Translations under genes and position numbers: made by a program | Notes under the pieces: generated by a model | The model's input: the letters and a program-made list of their open reading frames with translations, nothing else | Database searches by the model: none | Told to the model about the DNA's origin: nothing | In this document: positions 24,618 to 36,469 of the stretch, in pieces | Position numbering within the stretch: position 1 is the first letter of the stretch | How the letters are laid out: each line of letters starts with the position of its first letter | Assembly: GCA_013368325.1 (NCBI GenBank) | Contig: JAACJK010000005.1 | Location: 186,001-250,000, forward strand | From: Ephemerocybe angulata | Lineage: Eukaryota; Basidiomycota; Agaricomycetes; Agaricales; Psathyrellaceae | Direction of reading: 5' to 3' | Length of the DNA stretch: 64,000 nucleotides

Positions 24618-24983
24618 AACGCTCGCCGATTTCAATTAGGCGCCCGTCCAAACCCCTACCGGGTCACCACGTGCAGGTGGAAGCACGTGCGCCGCTCGCC
24701 GCACCAGAGCTCCGGCCGAGGCGGTGACGTCGAGGGTGATGCATTAGGGCAGTCGTGCCTGTCTGTCCATGCCAATCGCCCGATTTTAGCTCGTTCTATT
24801 TCTGTGTTATCGTGCACCATTTCGTTTTCGTATTCTCTCGACTGCGCTGCTCTAGACTAAAGCTGGGCGAGCGCATGAACCACAGCTAGACTTCGAAGAT
24901 CGGATCTCGACACAACGATTGAAGACAACGAAGACAGCCCACTAGATCCATACAACTACATACAAGACTGCAACGTAGTAGTC
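24618..24983 (+). promoter_or_regulatory. type II hydrolase promoter block (copy D)
   Basis: Contains the pair of CACGTG boxes (24668-24673 and 24684-24689) and the GACGCCCGTCC element. The 12-bp palindrome is degenerate here (CCAGAGCTCCGG). The stretch GGTGACGTCGAGGGTGATGC is retained. Confidence 0.6.
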
Positions 24984-26731
24984 ATGGAACCTTCGCAAGA
25001 AACCACCACCTCTTCTAAGCCTCCCGCAAGCCCACAGTCCCAGATTCCACGTCGCACGAGCAGCCGAACGCAGCAACACCCCTCGCGCAAGTCCTCCGTC
25101 TCCGCATCTGCGTCGACCCCCCATTCTCTAAACGCACCTGCGCCGTGGCTTATGCGAAGGACGTCGCACTCATCGCTGAGAGGAGGCAAGAGCGCGTCTA
25201 CGACGTCTCTGTCGTTGCCTGGGTCGGGAGGAGGAGCAGGAGGAGGCGGCGGACGTGGAGGTGGGTCAGGAGGAGGGGCGATGGGAGTCCTGCCGCAGCA
25301 CCCGTGGCGAGCGTAACGGTCGTCTTTGCTGAAGGAACGGGCGCACCACCCAGCCTGAGCGCGGAGGAGAGTGTCGGGATGCTTGCAGGTCCCACCGCTC
25401 CGCCTCCCCCTCATCCTTACCGTCACCTGTATCGGCTCGCCAACGAACTCGGCTTCATCGATAGGTTCGCCTTTACCCTGTGTACTCTCCTATGCGCATG
25501 CTAACGTATCATTGACTCGCTGTGTCTATAGACCCGCACCTTACCGAGATTTCTGCAGGTCCAAGCGCCCATCGCTCTCCTTCGCTCTCGACCTCCCCGT
25601 CGAAGACTGCAAGCTGGTTCGCGTCTCTAGGCCGCTCCAAGACAGGCGCATCGCCTGCCTCGAGTACTACCCGCCCTGGGATTTCGCAGCGTCCACTCGA
25701 CAAACGGCCTGCCAGAAGGGAGGAGGAGGGAGAGACGGATGGGCTGCCGCCGATGATGAGGATTACGGGAACGCGTAGCAAGGGCGTCTACTTCGCGCTC
25801 GATTGCTATCGACACCTCCACCTCTACCAACGCGAACGCGAATGCGACGGGACCCCCACCACCTGTCCAAGTACACGTACAAGACCGAGACGACAACGAC
25901 GCCGACCCCGCCTTGGGCCTAATCCACCTTCACTTCCTCGCCGCTCCCTCTCACTCAAGAACGAGAACAAGCCCACCATGAAACGACGGAAGCGGTATCC
26001 TCCCCCGCCCCCTCGAATCCGAGATTACACTCTCTCTGACTCCTCGACCACCCTCAACGGCGTTCCCACTCCTTTTACGATTATGAGGCCGGGCTCGGCG
26101 GGGAAGAACAGGCCGTGGCTCCTTTCCCGTCGCCGCCAGCATTCCCAGCTGCCTTCGCGAGTTCGACACTGGGTTCGACGCCGGGGAACCTACCGTGTTT
26201 CGATCACTTTCGACTTCGAACTCTCATCAACGCTGACTTCTGCCTTGACGCCGACTGTCGACTGTAGGTTGTGCAATGCTACAATGGGTAGCGAGGCGAT
26301 GATAGCGAGGACGCAGCTTGTGTCAGCTGTTCTGATTCTGGCGGCGAACGGGAGGCTGGGAGGGGAGGGTAGTATGTGGAGGCGTTGGCGGGGGAGAATG
26401 CGATTGGACGTTCACCACGTTGACCTCTCTTGGTGGAGGGGCGGCAGCGAGGCGGGGAGGAACGGGGAGGAGGATGGCGAGGGCGAGCCGAGCTTCTGGG
26501 ATCAAGCTGGGATAGGACAAGGAAGATGCGGATGGGAAGGATCTGTTTGATGTTGATGCGGAGAGGGTACTGGACCTGTGGGATGCGAGCAGGGTGGGAT
26601 GAAGGGAAAGTGTGGGAGTGGGCAGGAGTAGGGGCCTGAGGTTGTTGTTACTTGAGGTGCGGAGGATGGCTATTGGGGGATCGGGTTCGAAAATGGGGCG
26701 GAAGGCTTTGGGACGGGGGGCGAATTGGGAG
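24984..26731 (+). pseudogene. chimeric type II/type I copy of the hydrolase 5' region (copy D)
   Basis: The head is type II (MEPSQETTTSSKPPASP and the family N-terminus). A 7-base deletion near 25288, seen against copy F, breaks the frame after the Gly-rich run. From about 26150 onward the sequence follows type I copies instead (for example 'ttcgacttcgaactctc' matching the type I 'ttcgacttcgagtgctc'), and its tail is also type I. It ends at the usual GTGAGT donor at 26732. It is a recombinant between the two copy types and has no catalytic domain. Confidence 0.7.
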
Positions 26732-28420
26732 GTGAGTTGGTTTGGATATATTGCATTGTTTTCTTTGGTTCGATATTGTGGCGACGTCCGGCTCAAAGTC
26801 GATGTTCGTCCTTAGTTCCCGCGTGCGTGTATTCGGTTGTTCGTGCTGACGCTTGTGTTCGAGCTGCGACTATCCTTCTCTCTTTCTTTCAAGGAGCTCT
26901 CGCTCGGTTTTATTTTGCATCGCTGCCAGGATCCTCCAGGCGTGCGAGCATGCGCTATGCGCTATGTTATGCACTGGCGGGCCAGTGTCTGTGCTCTCGC
27001 CTAGTCTGGTGTCTACAGGACGGGGGACGGTTCCGATTGGGAGAGTGTGGATGACGAAGTCCGGTCTGGGTGATACATGGAGGTAAAGTGGGGGAGGAGA
27101 GGTGGAATGGAGAGACTGATGCTTTCGGTGGTGCTTGAGTTCTTACCTTCGGTCTCGCCCCCTCGTTCGTTACCAGTTACTGGCGATCGTCTCACTTCTT
27201 AGAAGCTGCGAGGCGGCGGGCTTCGCCCGCTGTGGACGACCTTATTGGTGAGTTCCTTGCATTATTCGTGATTTTCACAATCCTTTTCCGTCTCGATTTC
27301 CCGGTGTTGAAGGACCATCGTCGCTTTCCTTCTGGCGGAATGCCCGAATGGGCGTCGGCGAGATATTGCTCGTCTCTGCCCGAGGGAGGCGAGGCTGTTA
27401 TTCTGCGCACTCCCTGTGAAACGCATGGTCGACCAACGATCTGCGTGGCGTACGCGAGAGGACTAACGTTGCTGTTGTGTGCGCACTGCGTGGCAAGTTC
27501 GATCTCAGCCCCTTCGTGTGTTCCCCGAGCGTTCGTCGCCGGTGTTAGTGTCTACATCGACGCCTTCTGTGGTCTGTGTCGCAGATTGCCTTTATAATCG
27601 GACTTATAGTTTGATACACGTCGGTCCTGTCCATAGATGTGCGTTTGCTGTAACAGGTAAACGAAGCAGTATCAAATGTGCATTCACCATACTCGGAAAT
27701 TCTAGCGAATGCAATCCACGCGTTCCTTCCTGTGACGATCGAGCATGGGTTCTGTATAGCTTCAGTCTCGGGCGCTTATTGTCGACCTTCCGATGTCGTT
27801 GGAGTCGATCGATTTGTAGCACTGCACTGCAGCGCGCTGCAAACCTGCTGTATCCAGACCTGTGCGCTTTTTAGAGCAAAGCAGCTGCGCGGTGCGTTCC
27901 AAGTGTGCGTCCTTTGCCCACTTTGAGTTTAGACGCCCGCCAAGCCTCGCTTCTTCACCTCGTGTTCGGAAGCTGTGCCTACCCGGGGCACCGGTCGACG
28001 ACACTGTGAGAGAATGGCCGTCTTGCCTGAGTCGCTCAATGTGGACAGACGAAGCAGCCTCGCCGGTTATGCTGTGCCAACTATCAACAACTTGAAGGTG
28101 CGTCGCGCTCAAGTCCATATTTCCCCCACACGTACCACCTAACTCTGCGTTGGTGATGTACTCGTCACCTTCCTTTTCCACCATCATCGAAGGGTGATCG
28201 CTCCAATTTCTATCTTCGAGGGGCAGTGCGTGAAGAAGGCAAAGGCTTTCGACATCGATAACATGGGTGGCGGAGATCCACAGTGGTGTGGCTATCATCG
28301 GGAACGTGGTCATAATGCGTGGCAGGTTATCTAAATTAGCGATCTATTTGTGGCTTATATCGATGCTGTGGAGACTACCTGTCGATGGGGTATGAGCGAA
28401 TGGCAGGTGGGCGTATTGCA
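26732..28420 (+). repeat. type I-like tail plus spacer repeat (copy 2 of pair)
   Basis: 26732-27700 resembles type I tails. 27738-28400 repeats the spacer at 15979-16640. No gene is supported on either strand. Confidence 0.6.
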
Positions 28421-28740
28421 ATTAGACGCCCGTCGAAGGCCCTATCAACTTGGCAATTTGGCCGCACCGAAGCTCCGGCCGACGGCCGACGCACGGTGAC
28501 CGGGTGATGCATTGGGGCAGTCTTGCTGTCAGCGAACCAACACGTTCATTCTCCTTCCTCCTCCTCATCGTTACATTTCGTCTTCATCTGCCCCGAATCT
28601 TCTCGACTGGGACGCTCTAATCTAAAGTTGGGAAAGCGCATGGACTACTATTGCTAAACAACGGATACTGAATCTCTCGACACAAATACGACTTGAACAC
28701 AGCAAACACATCATAGATCCACATCCACACCAACACCCGG
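28421..28740 (+). promoter_or_regulatory. type I hydrolase promoter block (copy E)
   Basis: Same layout as 16698-17003: TTAGACGCCCGTC, a degenerate version of the 12-bp palindrome (CCGAAGCTCCGG), and the stretch before 'aaccaacacgttcatt'. The CACGTG pair is absent. Confidence 0.55.
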
Positions 28741-30277
28741 ATGGAGCCATCGCAAGAACTCAATCCCAACACCAACCTTCTCTTGAGCCTGCAACCGAAG
28801 ATCCCGCGTCGCACAAGCAGCCGAACCGAGCACCTCTCGCGCAAGTCCTCCGTCTCCGCGTCGGGCTCTGCGTCCACGTCGCTCGCTCCTACCCCGCCTG
28901 CGCCGTGGCTTATGCGATGCACGTCCCAAGCTTCGCTTAGAGGAGGGAAGAGTGCATGTACGACGTCGTTGTCGGTGCCTGGAGTTGGGACCGGAACGGA
29001 GTAGGTACAGGAGGAACAGGAGTGGGACGAGGAGTGGGAGGTTCTGCTGCCTGTGGCGAGCGTGACGGTTGTTCTCTCAGGAGGAATGGGCGCGCCGCTC
29101 GGTGTGAACAAAGAGGAGTCTGTTGGAATGCTCCCTGCTCGTCCAGCGTCGTCACCTCCATCTCGCTCATCGTCCCCTTCTACGGCCCTACCACCACCAA
29201 TACCTTCGGTAGAGTCATCATCAGGTACGTCTCTCCTCCATGGTCACATTCCATACATGCTGAGTAACTGACATATCCTCCCCTCTGTTTCTGTTGTGTG
29301 TGCAGACCCATCAGGTCCAAGCGCCCACCCTCCGTGTTACTTTCGACCTCCCAGCCAACGAGCACAGGCTAGTTCGCGTCTAGGGCCGCTCCAAAGTCTA
29401 CAGTACATCGTCCGTCACGAACACCCGACCCTGGATCTCACATCGTGCGCTGGAGAAACCAAACAACGGCGGAACTGGAGGAGGAGGTTGGGTCGGATCG
29501 GCTGCCGCCGATGTCTAGGATCATAGATCGCTTTCCTGGGGAGGGCGTAGGGCTCGCCTACGGTGGGGCTGGGTGCAGGTGCATATGAAACATCGACGAC
29601 CGTGGACACCAACACCGACACGAATGCGAACCCGACGACAGCGCCTACACTACCCGACCAATTGCAAGACCGGGACGACTACGCCGACTCTGCTATCGGC
29701 CGCTCCGATTCACTGACCATCAATTCCTCACACCCTCCCGGCTCTGAAGGCGCCACTCATCCCGATCCAACACTGCCCATCGCTACACCGATGACAGTCA
29801 CCCCTCCTGCTACACTCGAAACCCAAATTGCACACTCTCTCCGCCGCCTCTACAAACACCGCCTGCGCTCCCAGCTGCGTTCGCAAGCTCGACACGGGGC
29901 TCGACGCCGATGACCCAATCACCTTCGACTTCGAGTGCTCTTCAACGGCGACGTCTGCCTTCGCGCCGACTGTCGGCTGGTGGGCTCAGGCTATGGTGTG
30001 GAGCGAGGCGATGAGAGCGAGGACGCCGTTTTGTCCGCTGTTCTGATTCTGGGGGCGAATGGGAGGATGGGGAGGGTGGTATGTGGGGGCGTTGGAGAAG
30101 GAGGCTCTGAATGTTCACTAGATGTGTTACTCAAGATACGACGACGACTGTGTTCCGCCTTCACTGCAGCCGCCCTTGCCGAATGTTGGTGTGGAGAGGA
30201 TACTGGAGTCGGAGTATGGGAGGAAGAGAGCGGGTGGATGATCGGGGTCGGGGTCGGGGCGCGAGGCTAATCGGGAG
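28741..30277 (+). pseudogene. type I copy of the hydrolase 5' region (copy E)
   Basis: It starts MEPSQELNPNTNLLLS and stays in frame for 87 codons through the PWLMR and SLRGGKS motifs, then stops at 29002-29004 after a frameshift in the Gly-rich stretch. The in-family continuation (VTVVLSGGMGAPLG) lies in another frame from 29053. The family intron is near 29225-29305, and the copy ends at a GTGAGT donor at 30278. It could encode an 87-residue Ser/Thr-rich peptide; no catalytic domain follows. Confidence 0.75.
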
Positions 30278-31267
30278 GTGAGTTGGTTCTTTTGGTCTTA
30301 TTTTTGTTTCGGAGTATAGCGCATCGGTTCTCTTTGGTTTCAACGAGGCTGTCGTGCATGCGAAGTGGATGTTCTTCCTTACTTCTTTCGTGCGTGCGTT
30401 CAATCATCCGTACCGACGCTTGTGTTCTGGCTGCCACTCGATTCCTTTCTTTATTTCACTAGAACTGTCCTTTTTGGTGGCCTCTTACAGGGCGGGGTAC
30501 GGCTCTGTGCTGGGAGAGCGTGGATGACGAAGCTCGATCTGGGTGATATACGGAGGAGAAGCGAGAGAGGAGACATGAAGGGGGGAAACTGGGGCGTCAC
30601 GGTGCTCGAGTCCACCTCGGTTTCGCTTGTTCGTTCCTTTCCTGGGATGATGGGCGTCGTCTCTCCGTTGATCTCCTCCATCCATCCTTTCCTCTCTTTT
30701 TGTAATCTCTTGATCCGCAGGTACTAACGATCGTTTCACTTTAGTACAACCGGCGATGCGGGCTTCGTCTGCTGTGGGGATCTTTTGGTGAGTTCCTTGC
30801 ATCATCTGTGATTTTCATGATGTTATTAAGGCTCCATCGGCGCTTTCGTCCTTGCGGGATGTCCGGTTGGGGATCGAGTTAGCGCTAGTCTCTGCTCGAG
30901 GGAGGCGAGGCAGTTAATCTGCGTACCGCTTGTGAAACGCATGGTCGACTAATCTGCTGCGTGGGTCCAGGCTTTGGTGGCGTGCGCGAGTGGACGAGCG
31001 TTGCTCGGCTGTGTGCGCCTCTGAGTGCCAGTGGTGAGTTCGACCTTCATCACCGCTGTCAGTGGTCACATCGCGGCGCCTTCGGTGGATTGTGTGTCGC
31101 AAATTGTCTATATAATCGGACTCGAGTTTGATACATGTCGGTCCTATCCATAGGTGTGCGTTTGTTGTAAACAGGTAAACGAAATAATATCAAATGTGTA
31201 TTCACCTACTCGGCAATGCTCGAACCTGCACAGCTGGAAGGATATGCGGTCCACAGGAAAAAGGGGG
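30278..31267 (+). repeat. type I tail block, non-coding
   Basis: Homologous to 18548-19664 and 1425-2369. No credible gene; contains the same 'ttgtctatata' element upstream of the CHAT promoter. Confidence 0.6.
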
Positions 31268-31423
31268 TGCAAACGTCGATTGAAAATTCGGGCTGTTACC
31301 GAATGCTGTGGACCAACACCTAGAGGCCTGTGCACCAGAGACTATATAGAGGTTGATTCGAAAGCAGCATCCATTAATTCACGGTCAATCCCTTCCCGAG
31401 TCAATCCCTTCCCGGAGGCTAGT
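31268..31423 (+). promoter_or_regulatory. TPR-CHAT promoter with TATA box (gene 3)
   Basis: A diverged relative of the other two CHAT promoters, keeping 'gggctgttaccgaatgctgt' and a TATATA at 31343-31348. It also carries a short direct duplication of 'gtcaatcccttcccg' just before the start codon (31384-31413). Confidence 0.55.
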
Positions 31424-34400
31424 ATGACGAGTTTGCGGTACGTTCTAATTGTTTCTGCATTTATGTGCGGTGCAGCGAAGCTCAAAGGATTCGTAGTGGC
31501 TCAAATTCACTGCTAGCGGAGGCCGGGGTGGACGGTGAGTAAATCACAGTCGGGTCTGACTATGAGAGTCCCACTTTGACAGTCACATACTTTAGATAGT
31601 CACGAACAGCTATTCGAGGACGGTGTGGCTCTAACGGAACAGTATAAAGATACTAGAACCGAGCTCGATGGCCTCTCAACAGCAATATCCAAACTTCGGA
31701 GAGCGGTGGAGCTCATGCCGAAGGATCATTCAGACATGGCTCTGCGACTCTCCTGGCTTGATCATTCGCTATGGTCGCACTTTAAGCGCACCGGAGATCT
31801 CCAAGACCTCGATGAGGCCATCTCAATGGAGCATAGAGCACTCGAGCTGACGCCAGAGGGCCATCCAGACATGCCTGTGCGACTCGCCAATCTCGGTACT
31901 TCACTTTGGTCCCGCTTTGAGCACACAGGGGATATTCAAGACCTCGCTGAGGCCATCTTAGCAAAGCAGCGAGCGCTCGAGCTCACGCCAGAGGGCCATC
32001 CATACATGGCCCTGAGACTCAACGGTCTTGGTACTTCACTTCACTCCCGCTTCGAGCACACTGGAGATCTTCAAGACATTGTTGAGGCAATCTCAATGAA
32101 GAGGAGAGTGGTGGACCTCACTCCGGAGGGTCACCCAGAAATGGCTAAGCGACTCGCCAATCTCGGTACTTCGCTTCACTCCCGCTTTGACCGTGCTGGG
32201 GATCTCCAAGACCTCGCTGAGGCCATCTTAGCAGAGCAGCGAGCGCTCGAGCCCACGCCAGAGGGCCATCCAGACATGCCTGTGCGACTCGCCAATCTCG
32301 GTACTTCAATTCACTCACGCTTTGAGCGCACCGGAGATCTCCAAGACCTCGCTGAGGCCATCTCAGCAGAGCAGCGAGCACTTGAGATCACTCCAGAGGG
32401 CCATCCAGTCATGGCTCTGCAGCTCGCCAATCTCGGTATTTCGCTTTGGTCTCGCTTTGAGCGCACCGGAGATCTTCAAGACCTCGCTGAGGCCATCTCA
32501 CGAGAGCGACTAGCACTCAAGCTTACGCCAGAGGGCCACCCAAAAATGGCTGTGCGACTCGCCGCTCTCGGTTCTTCGCTCTGGTCACGCTTTGAGCGGA
32601 CTGGAGATCTTCAAGACCTCGCTGAGGCCATCTCAGCACAGCAGCGAGCACTCGACCTCACTCCAGAGGGCCATCCAGACATGGCCCTGAGACTCAACGG
32701 TCTTGGTACTTCAATTCACTCCCGCTTCGAGCGCACTGGAGATCTTCAAGACATTGTTGAGGCAATCTCAATGAAGAGGAGAGTGGTGGACCTCACTCCG
32801 GAGGGTCACCCGGACATGTCTCTGCGACTCGCCAACCTCGGTAGTTCGCTTTAAACCCGCTTCAAGCGCACCGGAGATCTCCAAGACCTTGCCGAGGCCA
32901 TCCCAGCACAGCAGCGAGCACTCGACCTCACTCCAGAGGGTCACCCAGACAGGGCTTTGCGACTCGCCGGTCTCGGTTCTTCGCTTTGGGGCCGCTTTGA
33001 GCTCACTGGAGATCTTCCAGACATCGCTGAGGCGATCTCAGCAGATCAGAGAGCACTCGAGCTCACGCCAGAGGGTCACCCGTACATGCCTGCACAACTC
33101 CGCAACCTTGGCATTGCCCTACACTCCTGCTTCCTGCGCACTGGTGATATTCATGATTTCACCGAAGCCCTATCCAAATACAGTACCTCTGCGACCTCCA
33201 CATTTGGCCCTCCAGATATAAGGTTGCAAGCGGCGAAAGATTGGGCTGGGTTATTGGAAGAACACAATCCTGGCTCCCCTGACATCTTGACCGCATTCGA
33301 CACCGCAATTCGCCTGACCACACTGACGACTACTCTCGACCAAGTTCTGGAGAACCGCTACTCTCGGCTTGTGGATACCTCCGGCGTTGCTCTCCAAGCA
33401 GCTTCTGCCGCATTTGCACTTGACCGAGTCGATAAAGCGCTCGAGTGGCTTGAACAAGGTCGCTGTCTTGTGTGGCGTCAACTCACCAGCCTGAGGACAC
33501 CATTGGATGACCTTCGCCGGCATGATGGTCACCTGGCGGATCGCTTCTTAGAACTTTCCAAGACGCTGGAGGGTGCAGGATCAGTCCGAATCGCGTCACG
33601 ATCGGAAATGTCGATGTCGCAGAAAGTTTCTCTTGAGGACCAAGCTCGGATCCATGTGAGGAGCGCGCGCGAGTGGGACGACTTGCTCGTCAAGATCCGT
33701 GCCACTCCTGGGTTCGAAAGATTCCTCGAACCGTCACCATGGTATTCCCTACTTCCCTACCTCCCTGAAGCCGGTCACGCTATCATCATCAATGTTGACG
33801 CTCGTCGATGTGATGCGATCGTGTTATCGGCAGGACGAAGTACTCCCCACCACATTCCCCTCACCAGCTTTTCGCTCGCCAAATGCAACCAATACCGACA
33901 GGACTTGAAGGCCCAACTCCAGATCTACGATTATCGTGACCGTGGACACACAGTAGCGATTGATCCTGAGGGAGGTGACGAATCTCGTACTGTCACGAGG
34001 TTCAAACATCGAAAGAATGAAGAGACTGTTGTTCAGGGTATTCTCCGGGGTTTATGGCAAGATCTAGTTAAACCAATTCTCCAAACACTAGAGATCCAGG
34101 TAAGCGCGTTCAGCCATCTAATCGATTGTGACTCCTCAATTTTATTGATTGTGCATTGCAGAAGATACCGTCGTCCCCCACAACACTGGCAGCAGCCCCT
34201 CGGATCTGGTGGTGCCCCACTGGCCCATTGTCCTTCCTCCCCATTCACGCTGCTGGGATATACACCGCTGAGGGCGCTGAATGTGCTCTCGACTACGCCG
34301 TCTCATCATATACCCCGACGCTTGCTGCACTCGTTGACCGCGTTAGGAGTACTCGTCCCATTCAAATGGTTGTTTCTGGGCTGTTCATGACATGCCAACC

Positions 34401-35007
34401 TAGAGCTGCTGGCGGATCCCACATCCCGGGTACAACAGCGGAAGTCCAGTCCATCTACGACCTGGCGACAAAGAACGGACTGAGGGTGGAACGATTTGAC
34501 GGAAGCGCGATCACCCCAGCCACCTGTCTCGATTCCATGGAGAAGTTTAGCAGCATTCACTTGGCCTGTCATGCCTATCAGGACGCGACAAATCCGCTCG
34601 AGAGTCGTTTCCTCTTCCACAACGGATCACTAGATCTGTTTAGCATCCTCCAGCGCAACCTCAAAGACGCTGATCTTGCTTTCCTCTCAGCTTGTCAAAC
34701 AGGCACCGGCTCAGAGAAGCTCCCTGACGAGGCTGTGCATCTCGCCGCTGGAATGCTCGCTGCTGGATATCGTCGGGTGGTGGCGACGATGTGGGCTATC
34801 CGGGACCAACACGCGCCGCACGTAGCAACGGACTTTTACCAGTACCTTCTGGATCATAGGGATCCTGCGTACAATGGGAGTGGTTTCGATGGGACACATT
34901 CTGCGCGTGCGCTTCATCACGCCACTCAGCAGCTCAGGATTCGACTCGGCAATGACTCGGACGAATCTCTACTCGCTTGGATTCCATACGTTCATTTCGG
35001 CTTCTAA
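31424..35007 (+). pseudogene. TPR-CHAT domain gene 3, interrupted by one in-frame stop
   Basis: Exons are 31424-31437, 31476-31534, 31596-34099 and 34162-35007: 1,141 codons with the frame kept from start to finish. A single TAA at 32852-32854 (codon 444) replaces the tryptophan codon of an SSLWxRF TPR motif. Everything after it is intact: about 11 TPR units in total, the linker, and the CHAT domain with H996 (codon 34570-34572) and C1037. A product stopped at 443 would keep about eight TPRs and lose the protease-like domain. Because the rest shows no decay, the stop is either very recent, bypassed, or a sequencing error. Relative to gene 2 it has one extra repeat. Confidence 0.82.
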
Positions 35008-36104
35008 CTGAGATTTTATTTGTTTTGTTTGTATGGCGTTCCGTTGTAACATTTATTATTTCCCTGCTCTACAGCTTTTCGCGCAATGTGGCTTCCGTAG
35101 CCTCAGCCGTAGTCGACGGACTCCTGGCCGCGCTCAAGACAGCCCGTCGGGATTCTTTCTGGCTGTGAAGGATGATTTTTGATAGCACGAATAGAGGTGG
35201 GGCTCGGCTATGATGCGAAGATGGGGTAGGACGGTAGCATTTGTACCTCAGGTCAGGTATTAAGTCCAGCGTACGCCTTCCGAGTCGGCTAAACAAGATC
35301 AATGACAACAGTACCTGGAGCCGCAGAGAGCGGCCTGGCTTAATCTACGGAGGTCGGAGGTCGCAGTCGCGGAGGAGCATCGACGAAAAGAGCAGTGGGT
35401 GTCGTTGTCGTGACACACTGCGCACAAACATATTATTTGTAAGAGCACGATGACGCTTTTGGCTCATTTTACTCTTAGTTTCCTGTCAGTTTAACTATTT
35501 CTTTCTTGAATTCTGTACATATATCCTTGATAATGGTTTATTCTTTTTCTATTGTATTTTAGTTATATCTCCTCTACCTATATGATCCAAACAAACTTGC
35601 CAACGCTCGCCGATTCTAGTTAGACGCCCGTCCAAGAAGCCCCTATAGACGGGCGTCTAATCGATTCGGCAAGCGCTATTGGCATGGACGCGTTTGCTCA
35701 AACAGTATATTTACTGCCTGGATTTTTATAGTACTACCTCGAGCTACTGATGGCTTGCTCACGGAGTACGACCAAGTCCATCATCCACCAAGGCTCCAGG
35801 GCCCAGAACTCGTGGACTTTCACATCTCGCAGGAGGAACCGCCTTAGATAATACCATTTTCTCGTCGATCCTTCGCCGAAGCTCAAGGTTCAGTAGTACA
35901 GTATAGCCTTTTAACTGCCCCAGACATCCCCTAAACCTGGATTCCGAAGACATGTGTGTGATGAGTAGAGGTCTAGATATATTTGATTGAGGTAAATGTG
36001 TTTCCTGATGACCGCACGGGGGAAGGAGGTCTGAGGCTACACTCTGTATGTTGAATTAGCAGGCTTCACAACGATGGAAAAGTATGAACACACTCATGCT
36101 AATA
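35008..36104. repeat. 3' flank of CHAT gene 3 with duplicated segments
   Basis: No gene is seen. 35088-35300 is repeated in inverted orientation at 60826-61035, downstream of CHAT gene 4. 35681-36100 is repeated directly at 41073-41405. A hairpin of promoter-derived elements lies at 35620-35660. Confidence 0.65.
35620..35660. repeat. 13-bp perfect inverted repeat of the promoter element
   Basis: TTAGACGCCCGTC at 35620-35632 and its exact reverse complement GACGGGCGTCTAA at 35648-35660, separated by 15 nt. The arm is the first element of the hydrolase promoter blocks, here isolated about 480 bp upstream of the complete block. Confidence 0.8.
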
Positions 36105-36469
36105 ACGCTCGCCGAATCGATTAGACGCCCGTCTAAGTCCCCTATCTCTACCCACGTGCGCTTAAAACACGTGCACGATTTCGCCGCACCGGAGCTCCGG
36201 CCGACGCACGGTGACGTCGCGGTGATGCATTGGGGCAGTCGTGCCTGCGGGCCACTGCTGTTAGCAAACCAACACGTTCATCCTCCTTCCTCCTCCTCAT
36301 CGTTCCATTTTGTCTTCATCTACGTCCCAACCTCTCGACTGTTCTGCCTGGCGTAAGACTGGGCTAGTGAATTGAACCGAGCCAGACTTTATTTGCATAT
36401 CGGACCTCAACACAGACGCAGCACACAAGCATAACCCTAGATCCATACGAATACATACACGTAGAAGCC
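36105..36469 (+). promoter_or_regulatory. type II hydrolase promoter block (copy F)
   Basis: Carries TTAGACGCCCGTCTAA, two CACGTG boxes (36153-36158 and 36168-36173), the perfect palindrome CCGGAGCTCCGG (36189-36200) and GACGCACGGTGACGTCG in the same order and spacing as the block of the complete gene. Confidence 0.65.

Noticed and set aside
32852..32854. The stop in CHAT gene 3 lying inside an unannotated intron
   Set aside because: No suitable GT donor and AG acceptor pair surrounds it that would keep the 45-residue TPR period, and the sister genes are continuous at this point.
2524..35007. A Craspase-like CRISPR system because TPR-CHAT proteins are present
   Set aside because: There is no CRISPR array or Cas-like gene in the window and the genome is eukaryotic. 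Only the domain combination is shared.
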